A DNA stretch of 64,000 nucleotides from a virus. Positions within the stretch are counted from its first letter, which is position 1. Each line of letters begins with the position of its first letter. The position numbers were made by a program, and so were the translations under genes. A model generated the notes under the pieces. That model did no database searches. It was not told the origin of the DNA and saw nothing but the letters and a program-made list of their open reading frames with translations. Of the stretch, positions 34,851 to 43,271 are shown piece after piece. The stretch covers positions 1 to 64,000 of the IMG/VR virus record IMGVR_UViG_3300032334_001019. One strand, 5' to 3'.

Positions 34851-34867
34851 AGTATACTATGAGTATT

Positions 34868-35116
34868 ATGATTGACACACCTTCAGAAGTTAAGAACTGG
34901 GTACTCAAGGCAACTGATAGATGCGATTCATGTGCAGCAGAAGCCTTGGTGCAGGTTACTGGACTAAATGGAGAACTTCTTTTTTGTGGTCATCACTATA
35001 ACAAGATTATGAATAATCAAGAAGGATACAAGAAAATGATGTCGTTTATGATTACATTAATTGATGAACGAGATAAACTGATTGAGAACAAAGCAAAGGA
35101 AGAGCCACACGCATGA
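34868..35116 (+). CDS. DUF7455-like actinobacterial Cys/His protein
   Basis: 82 residues from ATG 34868 (85 if from 34859, which lies directly on the TATACT box at 34853-34858). DRCDSCAAEALVQV and ELLFCGHHYNKI match the small DUF7455-type protein typical of actinobacteria, with a C..C...C.HH putative metal site. This is one of the markers pointing to an actinobacterial host. It overlaps the next gene by 4 bases. Confidence 0.65.
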   Translation: MIDTPSEVKNWVLKATDRCDSCAAEALVQVTGLNGELLFCGHHYNKIMNNQEGYKKMMSFMITLIDERDKLIENKAKEEPHA

Positions 35117-35874
35117 TTATTCAGATTATTGGGCTTCCAGGTTCTGGCAAGACAGAACTGGCGAAGGCCCTAAAGGAACGCATTAACGCTATTCATCTTA
35201 ATGCAGATGAGGTTAGAGCAACAGTCAATTCTGATCTAGGTTTTACAATAGAAGATAGACTTGAGCAGGCCCGTCGCATGGGTGAGATGGCAAGAATAAT
35301 TGCAAAGCAGGGGGTTGCTCCTGTTATTGTAGACTTTGTTTGTCCAACAGAATTAACTCGTGCAGCATTTGGTAAGCCAGACATCCTTGTATTTATGGAC
35401 ACACTTGCTGAGGGTAGATTTGAAGATACTAATAAGATGTTTGAACGACCAACAGAGTTTGATGTATCTTTTATTAGTCACAATTTAGATGCAGAAGCAA
35501 AGGCATCCCACATCATTTCAAAGTTTGGTCTACATGATTGGTCTGCACCTACAACCCTAATGCTTGGTAGGTACCAGCCATGGCACGAAGGTCATCACGC
35601 CCTTTACAAAGAGGCGGGTAAGAGAACTGACCAAGTACTGCTTGGAGTCCGTAATACCTACAACACAAGCGAAAAGGACCCACTTAGGTTTGATCAGGTA
35701 AAAGAATATATTGCCAAGGATGAATTTATGGATGGTGCATTGGTATTAAGACTACCTAATATTACCAACATTGTTTATGGTCGTGATGTAGGATATAAGA
35801 TTGAGCAAGTAGATTTAGGTGCTGATATACATGCTATTTCTGCTACACAAAAGCGCAAAGAAATGGGCATCTAA
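35113..35874 (+). CDS. APS-kinase-like / HxGH nucleotidyltransferase fusion
   Basis: 253 residues, two domains. The N-terminal P-loop kinase (GLPGSGKT, 7-14) resembles APS kinase: NADEVRATVNSDLGFTIEDR and RRMGEMARIIAKQG (about 30-68). The C-terminal domain (about 147-253) has GRYQPWHEGHHAL with HxGH at 158-161 and ISATQKRK (242-249), typical of NMN/cytidylyl transferases and also of ATP sulfurylase. It could make PAPS for the sulfotransferases encoded here, or act in NAD or nucleotide salvage. The fusion is clear; the substrate is not. Confidence 0.75.
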   Translation: MIIQIIGLPGSGKTELAKALKERINAIHLNADEVRATVNSDLGFTIEDRLEQARRMGEMARIIAKQGVAPVIVDFVCPTELTRAAFGKPDILVFMDTLAEGRFEDTNKMFERPTEFDVSFISHNLDAEAKASHIISKFGLHDWSAPTTLMLGRYQPWHEGHHALYKEAGKRTDQVLLGVRNTYNTSEKDPLRFDQVKEYIAKDEFMDGALVLRLPNITNIVYGRDVGYKIEQVDLGADIHAISATQKRKEMGI

Positions 35875-35982
35875 ATGTTAGAAAATGGTATTGCAGTTGT
35901 TGTTTCACTTATAGTTGCTTCTATTGCTGTTTACTTTGTTGACAAAAAGTGGGGTGGATCTGATGACAGTAACCAAGGCTAG
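35875..35982 (+). CDS. Single-pass small membrane protein
   Basis: 35 residues: MLENG, a hydrophobic helix (about residues 6-22), then DKKWGGSDDSNQG. It starts 1 base after the fusion gene stop and overlaps the next gene by 20 bases. Unknown function. Confidence 0.5.
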   Translation: MLENGIAVVVSLIVASIAVYFVDKKWGGSDDSNQG

Positions 35983-36166
35983 ATCATTTATTAAAGCATT
36001 GAGTTATCGTATATGGGGAACATTGTCATCATTTGTTGTTGCCTATATCTTAACAGGAGATGCAACTCTTTCAAGTGCTATTGCTTTTTGGGAAACGGTA
36101 GTTAAAGTATTTATCTATTACGCACATGAGCGTGGGTGGAATTATATTCAGTGGGGTAGAAAGTAA
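35963..36166 (+). CDS. DUF2061-family membrane protein
   Basis: 67 residues from ATG 35963. ALSYRIWGTLSSFVVAYILTGDATLS and YYAHERGWNYIQWG give the full DUF2061 pattern with two membrane helices. Better match to the family than the copy at 34358. Unknown role; its placement beside lysis and accessory genes repeats that of the first copy. Confidence 0.75.
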   Translation: MTVTKARSFIKALSYRIWGTLSSFVVAYILTGDATLSSAIAFWETVVKVFIYYAHERGWNYIQWGRK

Positions 36167-36179
36167 CAAAAGGTTACTG

Positions 36180-36185
36180 TATAAT
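36180..36185 (+). promoter_or_regulatory. TATAAT -10 box, leaderless
   Basis: Six bases before the ATG at 36192; it decides the halogenase start. Confidence 0.55.
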
Positions 36186-36191
36186 GTAATA

Positions 36192-37724
36192 ATGAAAAAA
36201 GTTGTTATTGTCGGTGGTGGTACTGCTGGGTGGCTTACCGCTTTGGCTGCACAACAGAGATATCCTAATGAAGATATAACTGTCGTAGAGAGCACAGAGG
36301 TAGGAATTCTTGGTGCTGGAGAGGGATCTGTTCCAGATTTACTTTTTTTCTTAAATAGACTGGGAATCAAGGTCTCAGATTTAATAAAAGAAACTGGTGC
36401 TACAATTAAATCTGGTATTCTGTTTAGGAATTGGGCAAGCGATGGCAGTCAGTACTTCCATAGTTTTAAAAAAAATGAAGAACTAACAGTTAACAAGTCT
36501 TTAAAGTTAAACGAGATAGATCAGACTTTTTCAGATATGCCAGTAGATGAACTTATAGCAATGCTTGAATATAAAAGAGATTCTAGCAAAATTGATGCGA
36601 TGGCTATTAAAAAAAATAATGTTCCTTTTGTAAAGAAAGAGGAAAAGAATACAAAAAGTTTTAAAGATTTTGATCTATACAATAGGTTTTCAGTACATTT
36701 TGATGCAAGACTGTTTGCAATTTTTTTATCAAAAGTAGGAATTTCTCGTGGAATTAAAGTTGTAGATGCTAAAGTAAAAAATTTTGTTACAGATGAAAAT
36801 AACAATATCATTAAAGTTGATTTTGATAACTCAAATTCAATTGAATGTGATTTTATTTTTGATTGTTCTGGATTTTATAGGCTTATAACTGGTAAACATT
36901 ATAATGCTGAATGGATTAGTTTTTCTAAACACCTGCCTGCAAAAAAAGCAATACCATTCTTCTTAGACATTGACAAAGAATCTATAGAGCCATACACTGA
37001 CTCAGTTGCTATGGATTATGGCTGGATGTGGAAGATTCCACTACAGCATCGTTATGGTTGTGGATATGTTTTTGACTCAGATTTTATTACAGAGGATCAA
37101 GCAAAAGAAGAAGTAGAAAAATTATTGGGGAAAAAGATTATTTCACCCAAAACATTTAGTTTTAATCCAGGTCACTATGAAAAGATATGGAATAAAAATA
37201 GTATAGGAATTGGACTTTCTTCTGGATTTGTTGAACCTCTTGAGGCAACATCAATTATGCAAACTGTTCATACTTTAGCCACAGTCTTTTCACCTTTAAA
37301 AGATATTTTTAAAATGGAGGAGTCGCATGTAAAATTGGTTAATGATGTTTATAAAAAAGACTGTAATGAAATTTTAAATGTAATATATTTACATTATATG
37401 ACAGATAAAACAAATACTGATTTTTGGAAAAATTTTACAACTAATAATGAGATGCCAGAATCGCTAAAAAAAGATATAGAAAAGGTAAAAAATTACACTC
37501 ATGAGGAAAATCCAAATAATTTTTTTAAATCCAGAAGTTACTACACAATTATAGATGGCAATAATATTATGGATCGATCATCATTAACTAAACTGTATGA
37601 TGAAAAACTAAAAGATTACCATGATACAATTAAAAAAGAGAATGAACTAAAAATAAAAGAGTCTGAAAATTTTATAAGTCATTCAGATTTTATTAGATAT
37701 CTTGGGGGATTAAGTGAGAATTAA
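36192..37724 (+). CDS. Flavin-dependent tryptophan-halogenase-like enzyme
   Basis: 510 residues. The FAD-binding GGGTAGW is at 8-14; GAGEGSVPDL at 41-50. A Lys in GATIKSGILFRNW (K73) is at the place of the catalytic Lys79 of PrnA. WMWKIP (about 278-283) is the WxWxIP signature, and SGFVEPLEATS (about 345) follows. Family enzymes use FADH2, O2 and halide to halogenate indoles or other aromatics. Length matches the family. The start is set by the -10 box; it has a longer Lys-rich C-terminal tail than PrnA. Confidence 0.85.
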   Translation: MKKVVIVGGGTAGWLTALAAQQRYPNEDITVVESTEVGILGAGEGSVPDLLFFLNRLGIKVSDLIKETGATIKSGILFRNWASDGSQYFHSFKKNEELTVNKSLKLNEIDQTFSDMPVDELIAMLEYKRDSSKIDAMAIKKNNVPFVKKEEKNTKSFKDFDLYNRFSVHFDARLFAIFLSKVGISRGIKVVDAKVKNFVTDENNNIIKVDFDNSNSIECDFIFDCSGFYRLITGKHYNAEWISFSKHLPAKKAIPFFLDIDKESIEPYTDSVAMDYGWMWKIPLQHRYGCGYVFDSDFITEDQAKEEVEKLLGKKIISPKTFSFNPGHYEKIWNKNSIGIGLSSGFVEPLEATSIMQTVHTLATVFSPLKDIFKMEESHVKLVNDVYKKDCNEILNVIYLHYMTDKTNTDFWKNFTTNNEMPESLKKDIEKVKNYTHEENPNNFFKSRSYYTIIDGNNIMDRSSLTKLYDEKLKDYHDTIKKENELKIKESENFISHSDFIRYLGGLSEN

Positions 37725-37995
37725 GGTAATATTGACAGTATTAAAGAAAATGTCAGACAAGTCTTATTGGACATTACCAAACTTTGTTGAGTTTGTAGCA
37801 TTTATGACAAAGGTTGTTATTATTGTTCCAGGACTATTGTTTGGTCTTCAGTGGTGGTGGTTATATATTTTTGCATTAGCATCCAGCATATCACTGATAT
37901 GGACATCAACTGTAAAAACTCTCCCAACAATAATAATATTCAATATGATCTGGACTTTACTGGCAGCAACTGCTATAATTAAGTATTGGGTCTAA
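37714..37995 (+). CDS. Small membrane protein
   Basis: 93 residues with three hydrophobic stretches (about 28-46, 48-64, 70-88). GTG start at 37714, 5 bases after GGGGGA and overlapping the halogenase end; an alternative ATG is at 37750. No recognised family. Confidence 0.55.
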   Translation: MRIKVILTVLKKMSDKSYWTLPNFVEFVAFMTKVVIIVPGLLFGLQWWWLYIFALASSISLIWTSTVKTLPTIIIFNMIWTLLAATAIIKYWV

Positions 37996-38005
37996 GGGGG
38001 CTTGT

Positions 38006-38413
38006 ATGTATGAGTACTATGTAAGAAAAGTAGAGAATGTAGTAGATGGAGATACCATCGATGTTCTTATTGATTTAGGGTTTGATATTTTGTTTGCATC
38101 TCGTGTAAGATTGGCTGGTATTGATACCCCTGAGTCTCGCACAAAGGATCTTGCTGAGAAGGCACTTGGCCTAGAAGCCAAGGAATATCTAAAGAAGCAT
38201 CTTAAGGATGCTAAGTCTGTTGTTATTAAGACTGAAAAGATGGACTCATCTGAGAAGTATGGTCGCATTTTGGGCTGGGTATATGTAGATGGAAACACCG
38301 TATCTCTTAATGACATGATGATCAATGATGGTTATGCTTGGGGATACCTAGGTGATACTAAGGTTAAGGACTTCGATGCTCTTGCAAAGGCTAGAAAGAA
38401 GTCTGGTAAGTGA
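38006..38413 (+). CDS. Staphylococcal-nuclease-like (SNase) thermonuclease
   Basis: 135 residues. VVDGDTIDV at the start, RVRLAGIDTPE (R35, D40, E43) and EKYGRILG (R87) reproduce the catalytic set of staphylococcal nuclease at the same residue numbers. No signal peptide, so it acts inside the cell, perhaps in host DNA or RNA degradation. The AAGGGGG site precedes the ATG at 38006. It overlaps the next gene by 4 bases. Confidence 0.9.
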   Translation: MYEYYVRKVENVVDGDTIDVLIDLGFDILFASRVRLAGIDTPESRTKDLAEKALGLEAKEYLKKHLKDAKSVVIKTEKMDSSEKYGRILGWVYVDGNTVSLNDMMINDGYAWGYLGDTKVKDFDALAKARKKSGK

Positions 38414-38751
38414 CACCAGAAGAAAGCGACATCATTGATAATTTAATACTTACTGGAGCACTGGAGCCGTGTGGTATTGATATTGAAAGTGGTGAAATGT
38501 TGTACAACTTTACAGATAAGTTGAAGCAGGTAGATCCGCTACTTCATGATGAATTTCAAAGATACTTTACATCAGAGACAATGGCTTTGTGGGAGCATGG
38601 TTTTATTGAGATGGATGTCACATTAGATCATCCAGTAGTCTCACTCACACAAAAGGCTTTTGATTCAGCAGAGGTTTTAAAACTTGATAAAAATCATCAA
38701 TACACACTAAAGGAAATCATAAGAATTATACTTGAGGATAATAAAAATTAG
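38410..38751 (+). CDS. Hypothetical protein
   Basis: 113 residues, acidic, helical, GTG start overlapping the SNase stop. No recognised family. Tightly packed with the SNase and the following membrane-anchored protein. Confidence 0.5.
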   Translation: MTPEESDIIDNLILTGALEPCGIDIESGEMLYNFTDKLKQVDPLLHDEFQRYFTSETMALWEHGFIEMDVTLDHPVVSLTQKAFDSAEVLKLDKNHQYTLKEIIRIILEDNKN

Positions 38752-38753
38752 CA

Positions 38754-39179
38754 ATGGAATATTTTCTTGGTTCATTAACTACACTATTAATCATTGGGTT
38801 GGTTTCATATATAATAAAACCATCTAACATTGTAAGTGATATGCCGAAACTAAGATATAGTCAAAGCCATATATTTGAATTAGTCAAACCAATACTTCCA
38901 CCAATAAAAAGTTTACCAGGGAAAAAGAAAATTTATCAATCTACTAAGCATGAAGAAAAAACAAGGATCAAGGTTATAATATTGGATAAGAAAGCCTATT
39001 GGGTAAAAGACAATCTATTTTATGTGGCGGATATTGATGGGCAAGGAATCGATAAAGACAATGCACGAGTAGTTGACACGATACATATGGATAAGGTACA
39101 ATTAGATAAGATGCTTTTTATAATGGATCAACTAAGAGATGGGAAAGTAAATGATAATGGGGATTCAAGGGACCAGTAG
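38754..39179 (+). CDS. Hypothetical membrane-anchored protein
   Basis: 141 residues. One N-terminal membrane helix (about residues 3-20), then a soluble basic domain with a beta-hairpin (KVIILDKKAYWVKDNLFYVADI, shown in part). It overlaps the next gene by 29 bases. Unknown function. Confidence 0.5.
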   Translation: MEYFLGSLTTLLIIGLVSYIIKPSNIVSDMPKLRYSQSHIFELVKPILPPIKSLPGKKKIYQSTKHEEKTRIKVIILDKKAYWVKDNLFYVADIDGQGIDKDNARVVDTIHMDKVQLDKMLFIMDQLRDGKVNDNGDSRDQ

Positions 39180-39501
39180 TTTTAATGACTACCAGGTTTT
39201 TCTTAGAGCCATGGGTGTAGCAATGTCTTCTTTGCAAAGCGAAGACCCATACTTTTATATTTATTCTGCTGGCCCAGCAAATGTTAACTCTATGGTTTCA
39301 GAGTTTGTAAACCTTTCTGAGCGTGGCATGAAGTCTCGTGGAAAAAAGATTAAGATGTATAAGGTTGCACCAAGTTGGATTTCAGAGAATATGAAAGATG
39401 TTAACTACTTTGCATTTTTAAGCAATGAGAAAGAACATGTTTCAAAATTAGTAAGTGAAGCAGAACTAAGTAATGTCGACTTCGGCATTTTCCGATACTA
39501 A
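39151..39501 (+). CDS. SLOG/YspA-like Rossmann protein (putative)
   Basis: 116 residues. IQGTSSFNDYQVFLRAM, then FYIYSAGPANVNSMVSEFVN and KIKMYKV resemble the nucleotide-binding layout of the SLOG/YspA (DUF2493-like) family. That family is tied to nucleotide-derived ligands and is frequent in phages. The match is by pattern only. A second ATG two codons in is also possible. Confidence 0.4.
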   Translation: MIMGIQGTSSFNDYQVFLRAMGVAMSSLQSEDPYFYIYSAGPANVNSMVSEFVNLSERGMKSRGKKIKMYKVAPSWISENMKDVNYFAFLSNEKEHVSKLVSEAELSNVDFGIFRY

Positions 39502-39514
39502 CAGAAAGAATAAA

Positions 39515-39724
39515 ATGCAAATTAAATCATTAGAGCAAATGGAAAAAATTGTTTCAAGCAACAAGTCCTTGCATTGGGATGGATGGACAGTAGTAAATTC
39601 TTATCCTTCTGAAAAGGGCAGAACATCATCACAGGGAGCATTTGTCAGTGGCAAGTGGCACCTACAGCGTCGTTTTGTGCCTTCTCAGTTTGGATGGGAG
39701 ATACCAGATAAGTTTGCAGGTTAA
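39515..39724 (+). CDS. Hypothetical small protein
   Basis: 69 residues from ATG 39515, preceded by an AGAAAG site; a longer frame from 39473 would overlap the upstream gene and has no such site. Aromatic- and Arg-rich (HLQRRFVPSQFGWEIP), no family recognised. It ends 1 base before the WhiB gene. Confidence 0.5.
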   Translation: MQIKSLEQMEKIVSSNKSLHWDGWTVVNSYPSEKGRTSSQGAFVSGKWHLQRRFVPSQFGWEIPDKFAG

Positions 39725-39725
39725 T

Positions 39726-40013
39726 ATGCCTAAACATGAATGGAAAGATGATGCTTTATGTTTAGAGTATGATACGAACTTATTCTTTGATAAGTATGAA
39801 GAAGATGAACTTCTTCGTCCAGCCATAGATAAACTTTGCTCTAGTTGCTCAGTTGCAAAGATGTGCTTTGCTGTTGGAGTTTCTCAAAAAGAGTGGGGTA
39901 TCTGGGGTGGAGTATATTTAGAAAATGGACAGATATCTAAAGAATTTTCAAAGCATAAGGCTAAGTCTGATTGGGCTAATACTTGGCAATACTTAACTAT
40001 GGAGTCTGAATAG
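39726..40013 (+). CDS. WhiB-family [4Fe-4S] transcription factor
   Basis: 95 residues. Four cysteines C12, C38, C41 and C47 in the C-x25-C-x2-C-x5-C spacing, then GIWGG (58-62): the full WhiB signature. WhiB proteins occur only in actinobacteria and their phages and plasmids and act with the sigma factor on promoters. The basic C-terminal DNA-contact tail is short. It may redirect host transcription during infection. Confidence 0.92.
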   Translation: MPKHEWKDDALCLEYDTNLFFDKYEEDELLRPAIDKLCSSCSVAKMCFAVGVSQKEWGIWGGVYLENGQISKEFSKHKAKSDWANTWQYLTMESE

Positions 40014-40970
40014 ATGTTGGCGCTTGGTGAAGAAAATAAATTTCTTGTTTATGATGGTGTTTATAAAATATCATATAATCGTGGATATTCTTCGCCACCA
40101 ATAATAGAGCAAGCAGTCTCTAGTGATACTGGATATGTGTTTGATAAAGATGAGCCAAAGTGTGTTGTTAGGTTGTCTCAAAGATACTATCACACATTTA
40201 TGCAGACGCTTGGAATAATACTGCAAGAATTTAACAAAAATAAAGATACTCATTTTTTTATAATAATAGAAAGTCCTTCTCATTTGTTATTAGAAAATCA
40301 TATTTTATTTTTTATAAATACTCTAAAAAGTCAGGATATAAAGTATACCTTGTTAGATCTTGGACATTATAAACTTCAAGGTCATAGTTTTTTAATAAAA
40401 GATTTTTATTATTATGATTATCCTCAACTAACAGATACATTTGTAACTAATTTATACAATGTTTCCAAAAAATATCACTTTGAAGGTGAGCCTTTTAGAA
40501 AAGTTTATTGTAGTAGAAAAAAAACAAAATATCAAACTGGATCAGCAATTTATGGGAACAGGGATCCAAAAACTTTGCCAATAAAGGATGATTCAGAAAG
40601 GCTTTCTGGTGAGTTAGAACTTGAAAACTATTTATTATCTAAAGGTTTTGAAGTTATTTGCCCAGAAGATTTTGACAATTTTGAAGATCAAATAAGATAC
40701 TTTAGTTCAATAAAAACTTTGGTATCTCCAACTGGTGCAGGACTAACAAGCATGTGTTTTATGAAAGAAGGATCACAGTTGGTCGAACTCACTATACCAA
40801 TGTTAGTTCAGGGAAGTATATCTCTTCATAATCACTATTCGTCAATGGCCTGGGCTAAAAAGTTAGTATATTTTTCCATACCCTCAATGAGGTCTGCCAA
40901 AGAAGTAATTGATACAATTGAAAATAATTCAATACTTTTAAGTTTAATTTCTGAGGGGAGTGAGCAATGA
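40014..40970 (+). CDS. Glycosyltransferase family 61-like, copy 1
   Basis: 318 residues. The C-terminal half has the GT61 (DUF563) block: VYCSRKKT, ELENYLLSKGFEVICPEDFDN, then IRYFSSIKTLVSPTGAGL and a VELT strand (about 165-265). The N-terminal half is divergent. It starts directly after the WhiB stop and overlaps copy 2 by 4 bases. It would transfer a sugar, perhaps to host or virion glycan. Confidence 0.72.
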   Translation: MLALGEENKFLVYDGVYKISYNRGYSSPPIIEQAVSSDTGYVFDKDEPKCVVRLSQRYYHTFMQTLGIILQEFNKNKDTHFFIIIESPSHLLLENHILFFINTLKSQDIKYTLLDLGHYKLQGHSFLIKDFYYYDYPQLTDTFVTNLYNVSKKYHFEGEPFRKVYCSRKKTKYQTGSAIYGNRDPKTLPIKDDSERLSGELELENYLLSKGFEVICPEDFDNFEDQIRYFSSIKTLVSPTGAGLTSMCFMKEGSQLVELTIPMLVQGSISLHNHYSSMAWAKKLVYFSIPSMRSAKEVIDTIENNSILLSLISEGSEQ

Positions 40971-41914
40971 GATACCATGACACATACCAAGATATATTAT
41001 TTTATAAAGATGAAATGATATTTAATGGCCAGCCACCGAATCAATACAAACTTGAGTTGTTAGAGTTTAAGGATTACGATGGTCCAGTTAATTCATCATT
41101 TTTAGAAGATGAACAAAAGTTTTTTATTCATTTACACCCTACATTTTTTCATTTACTGTTAGAGGATTTTGGATCTATTTTATCAATGATGAGAAAATAT
41201 CCAGGAAGACACTTTGTTTTATCTGTTTCTGATATGCTGATGTCTAGTGAATCCTTAAAAGGAATGTTGGATTTGTTATTAGAAGTGCTTACGGAGAACC
41301 AAGTAAAATACTCAGTTATATCGACCACACATCAAGGTCCGATAAGGATTAATCTTTTTTATTATCACCCTTCAAGGTTTATGGACAAAGAAGGCGTTGA
41401 TGCAATCTATGGTGTTTTTAGCAAAAAATTTAACACTGTATCAATTCCTGCAGAGAAAAAGGTATACCTAAGTCGATCTAAGGTTATGGAAAAAAATCCA
41501 GAGGGTCTTTTTAAGGGACAACCTTTAGATAAGTTTTCCTTTACAGATGATATAAGATTATATAATGAACACTTGCTTGTAGATTTCTTTTCTTCTTGTG
41601 GATTTGATATTGTTGTGCCAGAAGATTTTGAAACATTTGAGGAGCAAATTAAGTTTTTCAGTTCAGTAAAAACTTTGGTATCTACAACGGGGGCTGGTCT
41701 TTCAAATATGGTATTTATGAAGCCAGGAACAACTGTGATTGAATTAACAACATCTCTTATAGCCGCTGGAAGAGAAGATGTTCATACACACTATCAAAGT
41801 CTTGCGTATGCAATGGATCAAACATACATCTCTTTACCAGTAATGAGAAATTCTTACAAAGCATTGGAGATTATTAAAAAATCAGAAGGGCTTATGAAGA
41901 TAGTAAATGAGTAA
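40967..41914 (+). CDS. Glycosyltransferase family 61-like, copy 2
   Basis: 315 residues, paralogue of the preceding gene with the same block: VYLSRSKV, LLVDFFSSCGFDIVVPEDFE, KFFSSVKTLVSTTGAGLSNM, VIELTTS. The pair probably arose by tandem duplication followed by strong divergence in the N-terminal, acceptor-binding half. It overlaps the HAD-nucleotidyltransferase by 8 bases. Confidence 0.72.
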   Translation: MRYHDTYQDILFYKDEMIFNGQPPNQYKLELLEFKDYDGPVNSSFLEDEQKFFIHLHPTFFHLLLEDFGSILSMMRKYPGRHFVLSVSDMLMSSESLKGMLDLLLEVLTENQVKYSVISTTHQGPIRINLFYYHPSRFMDKEGVDAIYGVFSKKFNTVSIPAEKKVYLSRSKVMEKNPEGLFKGQPLDKFSFTDDIRLYNEHLLVDFFSSCGFDIVVPEDFETFEEQIKFFSSVKTLVSTTGAGLSNMVFMKPGTTVIELTTSLIAAGREDVHTHYQSLAYAMDQTYISLPVMRNSYKALEIIKKSEGLMKIVNE

Positions 41915-43271
41915 ATTAATTGTTTTTGATTTAGATGGAGTACTTGTAGATAGCAAGACAATACATTTTGATTCACTAAATAATGCCCTTGCTGCTTTGG
42001 ATGAAAAGTATATTATTACACCAGAGGAGCAAACAAGTACGTACGAAGGCTTGCCAACAAAATCAAAATTATTATTACTTGCAAAAAATAAAGGGCTTCC
42101 AGAAAGTTGCTTTGATAGTATTTGGAACATGAAACAAGAAATAACAAGCATGATGTTTTCTAATATTGGAGAAGATAAAGAATTAATTGATCTTCTTAAA
42201 ATTATTAAAACCAATAATATTAATATAGCGGTAGCAAGTAATAGTATTAAAAAGACAATACTTGAATGCTTAGAAGGACTAGGTATTATAGATTTAATAG
42301 ACCATGTTGTAAGCAATGAGGATGTAAAAAATCCTAAACCTCATCCAGAGATGTATTGGAAGGCCATGTCATACTTTGGAGTGATTGCAGATGAGACTGT
42401 TATTTTTGAAGATAGCATAGTTGGAAGAATAGCAGCAATAGATAGCAATGCTACCCTTATTAAAGTTAAAGATAGAGCAGACCTAACCATGGATAAAGTT
42501 CAAAAGGCTGTTACCATGTTACTAAGTAACAAGGGGTCTTGGAAGGAGTCTAACTTGAATGTTTTAATACCCATGGCAGGGGCTGGAAGCCGTTTTGCAG
42601 AGGCTGGATACTCTTTCCCTAAGCCACTTATAGATGTCAATGATAAACCGATGATACAGGCTGTTGTGGACAATTTAGCAATTGATGCTACATATACATA
42701 TATTGTGCAAAAATCTCATTTTGAAAAATATAATCTTGGGTATCTTCTAAATGCAATTACTCCTAATTGCAATATTGTGCAGGTAGATGGAGTAACAGAG
42801 GGCGCAGCGGTAACATGCCTACTGGCTAAAGAATTTATCAATACAGAAGATCCTCTTGTAATGGCAAACTCTGACCAGATAGTTGATTGGAATAGCAGAG
42901 AGTTCTTATATGAAATGCATAGTAAGAACGCTGATGGTGGTATTGCTACCTTTAAATCTACCCACCCAAAATGGTCATATGCTAAAGTAAATGAATTAGG
43001 ATTAGTAACTGAGGTTGCTGAAAAGAAACCAATTAGCGATGATGCAACTGTTGGTATTTATTATTGGAAGCATGGTTCAGATTTTGTAAAGTATGCAGAG
43101 CAGATGATTAATAAAGATATTAGGGTTAATGGTGAGTTTTATACATGCCCTGTTTTTAATGAGGCTATTCAAGATGATAAAAGAATTTATACAGCAACAG
43201 TTAAAAAAATGTGGGGAATAGGAACTCCAGAAGATTTAAACAACTACTTATACAGGAGCAATAATGATTAA
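41907..43271 (+). CDS. HAD phosphatase / sugar nucleotidyltransferase fusion
   Basis: 454 residues. The N-terminal HAD phosphatase (about 1-205) has FDLDGVLVDS (8-17), the VASNS motif and KPHPEMY/EDSIVG. The C-terminal nucleotidyltransferase (about 215-454) has VLIPMAGAGSRFAEAGYSFP and KPLIDVNDKPM, then NSDQIVDW as metal site. The fusion would activate a sugar phosphate and dephosphorylate a precursor, as in heptose- or phosphocholine-type pathways, feeding the glycosyltransferases beside it. Confidence 0.85.
   Translation: MSKLIVFDLDGVLVDSKTIHFDSLNNALAALDEKYIITPEEQTSTYEGLPTKSKLLLLAKNKGLPESCFDSIWNMKQEITSMMFSNIGEDKELIDLLKIIKTNNINIAVASNSIKKTILECLEGLGIIDLIDHVVSNEDVKNPKPHPEMYWKAMSYFGVIADETVIFEDSIVGRIAAIDSNATLIKVKDRADLTMDKVQKAVTMLLSNKGSWKESNLNVLIPMAGAGSRFAEAGYSFPKPLIDVNDKPMIQAVVDNLAIDATYTYIVQKSHFEKYNLGYLLNAITPNCNIVQVDGVTEGAAVTCLLAKEFINTEDPLVMANSDQIVDWNSREFLYEMHSKNADGGIATFKSTHPKWSYAKVNELGLVTEVAEKKPISDDATVGIYYWKHGSDFVKYAEQMINKDIRVNGEFYTCPVFNEAIQDDKRIYTATVKKMWGIGTPEDLNNYLYRSNND

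Noticed and set aside
36126-36191. Longer N-terminus for the halogenase
   Set aside because: It would precede the FAD-binding strand with 22 unrelated residues, overlap the DUF2061 gene, and start before the TATAAT box.
41882-42316. Minus-strand frame opposite the HAD domain
   Set aside because: Shadow of a well-supported gene; no start signal or neighbour on that strand.
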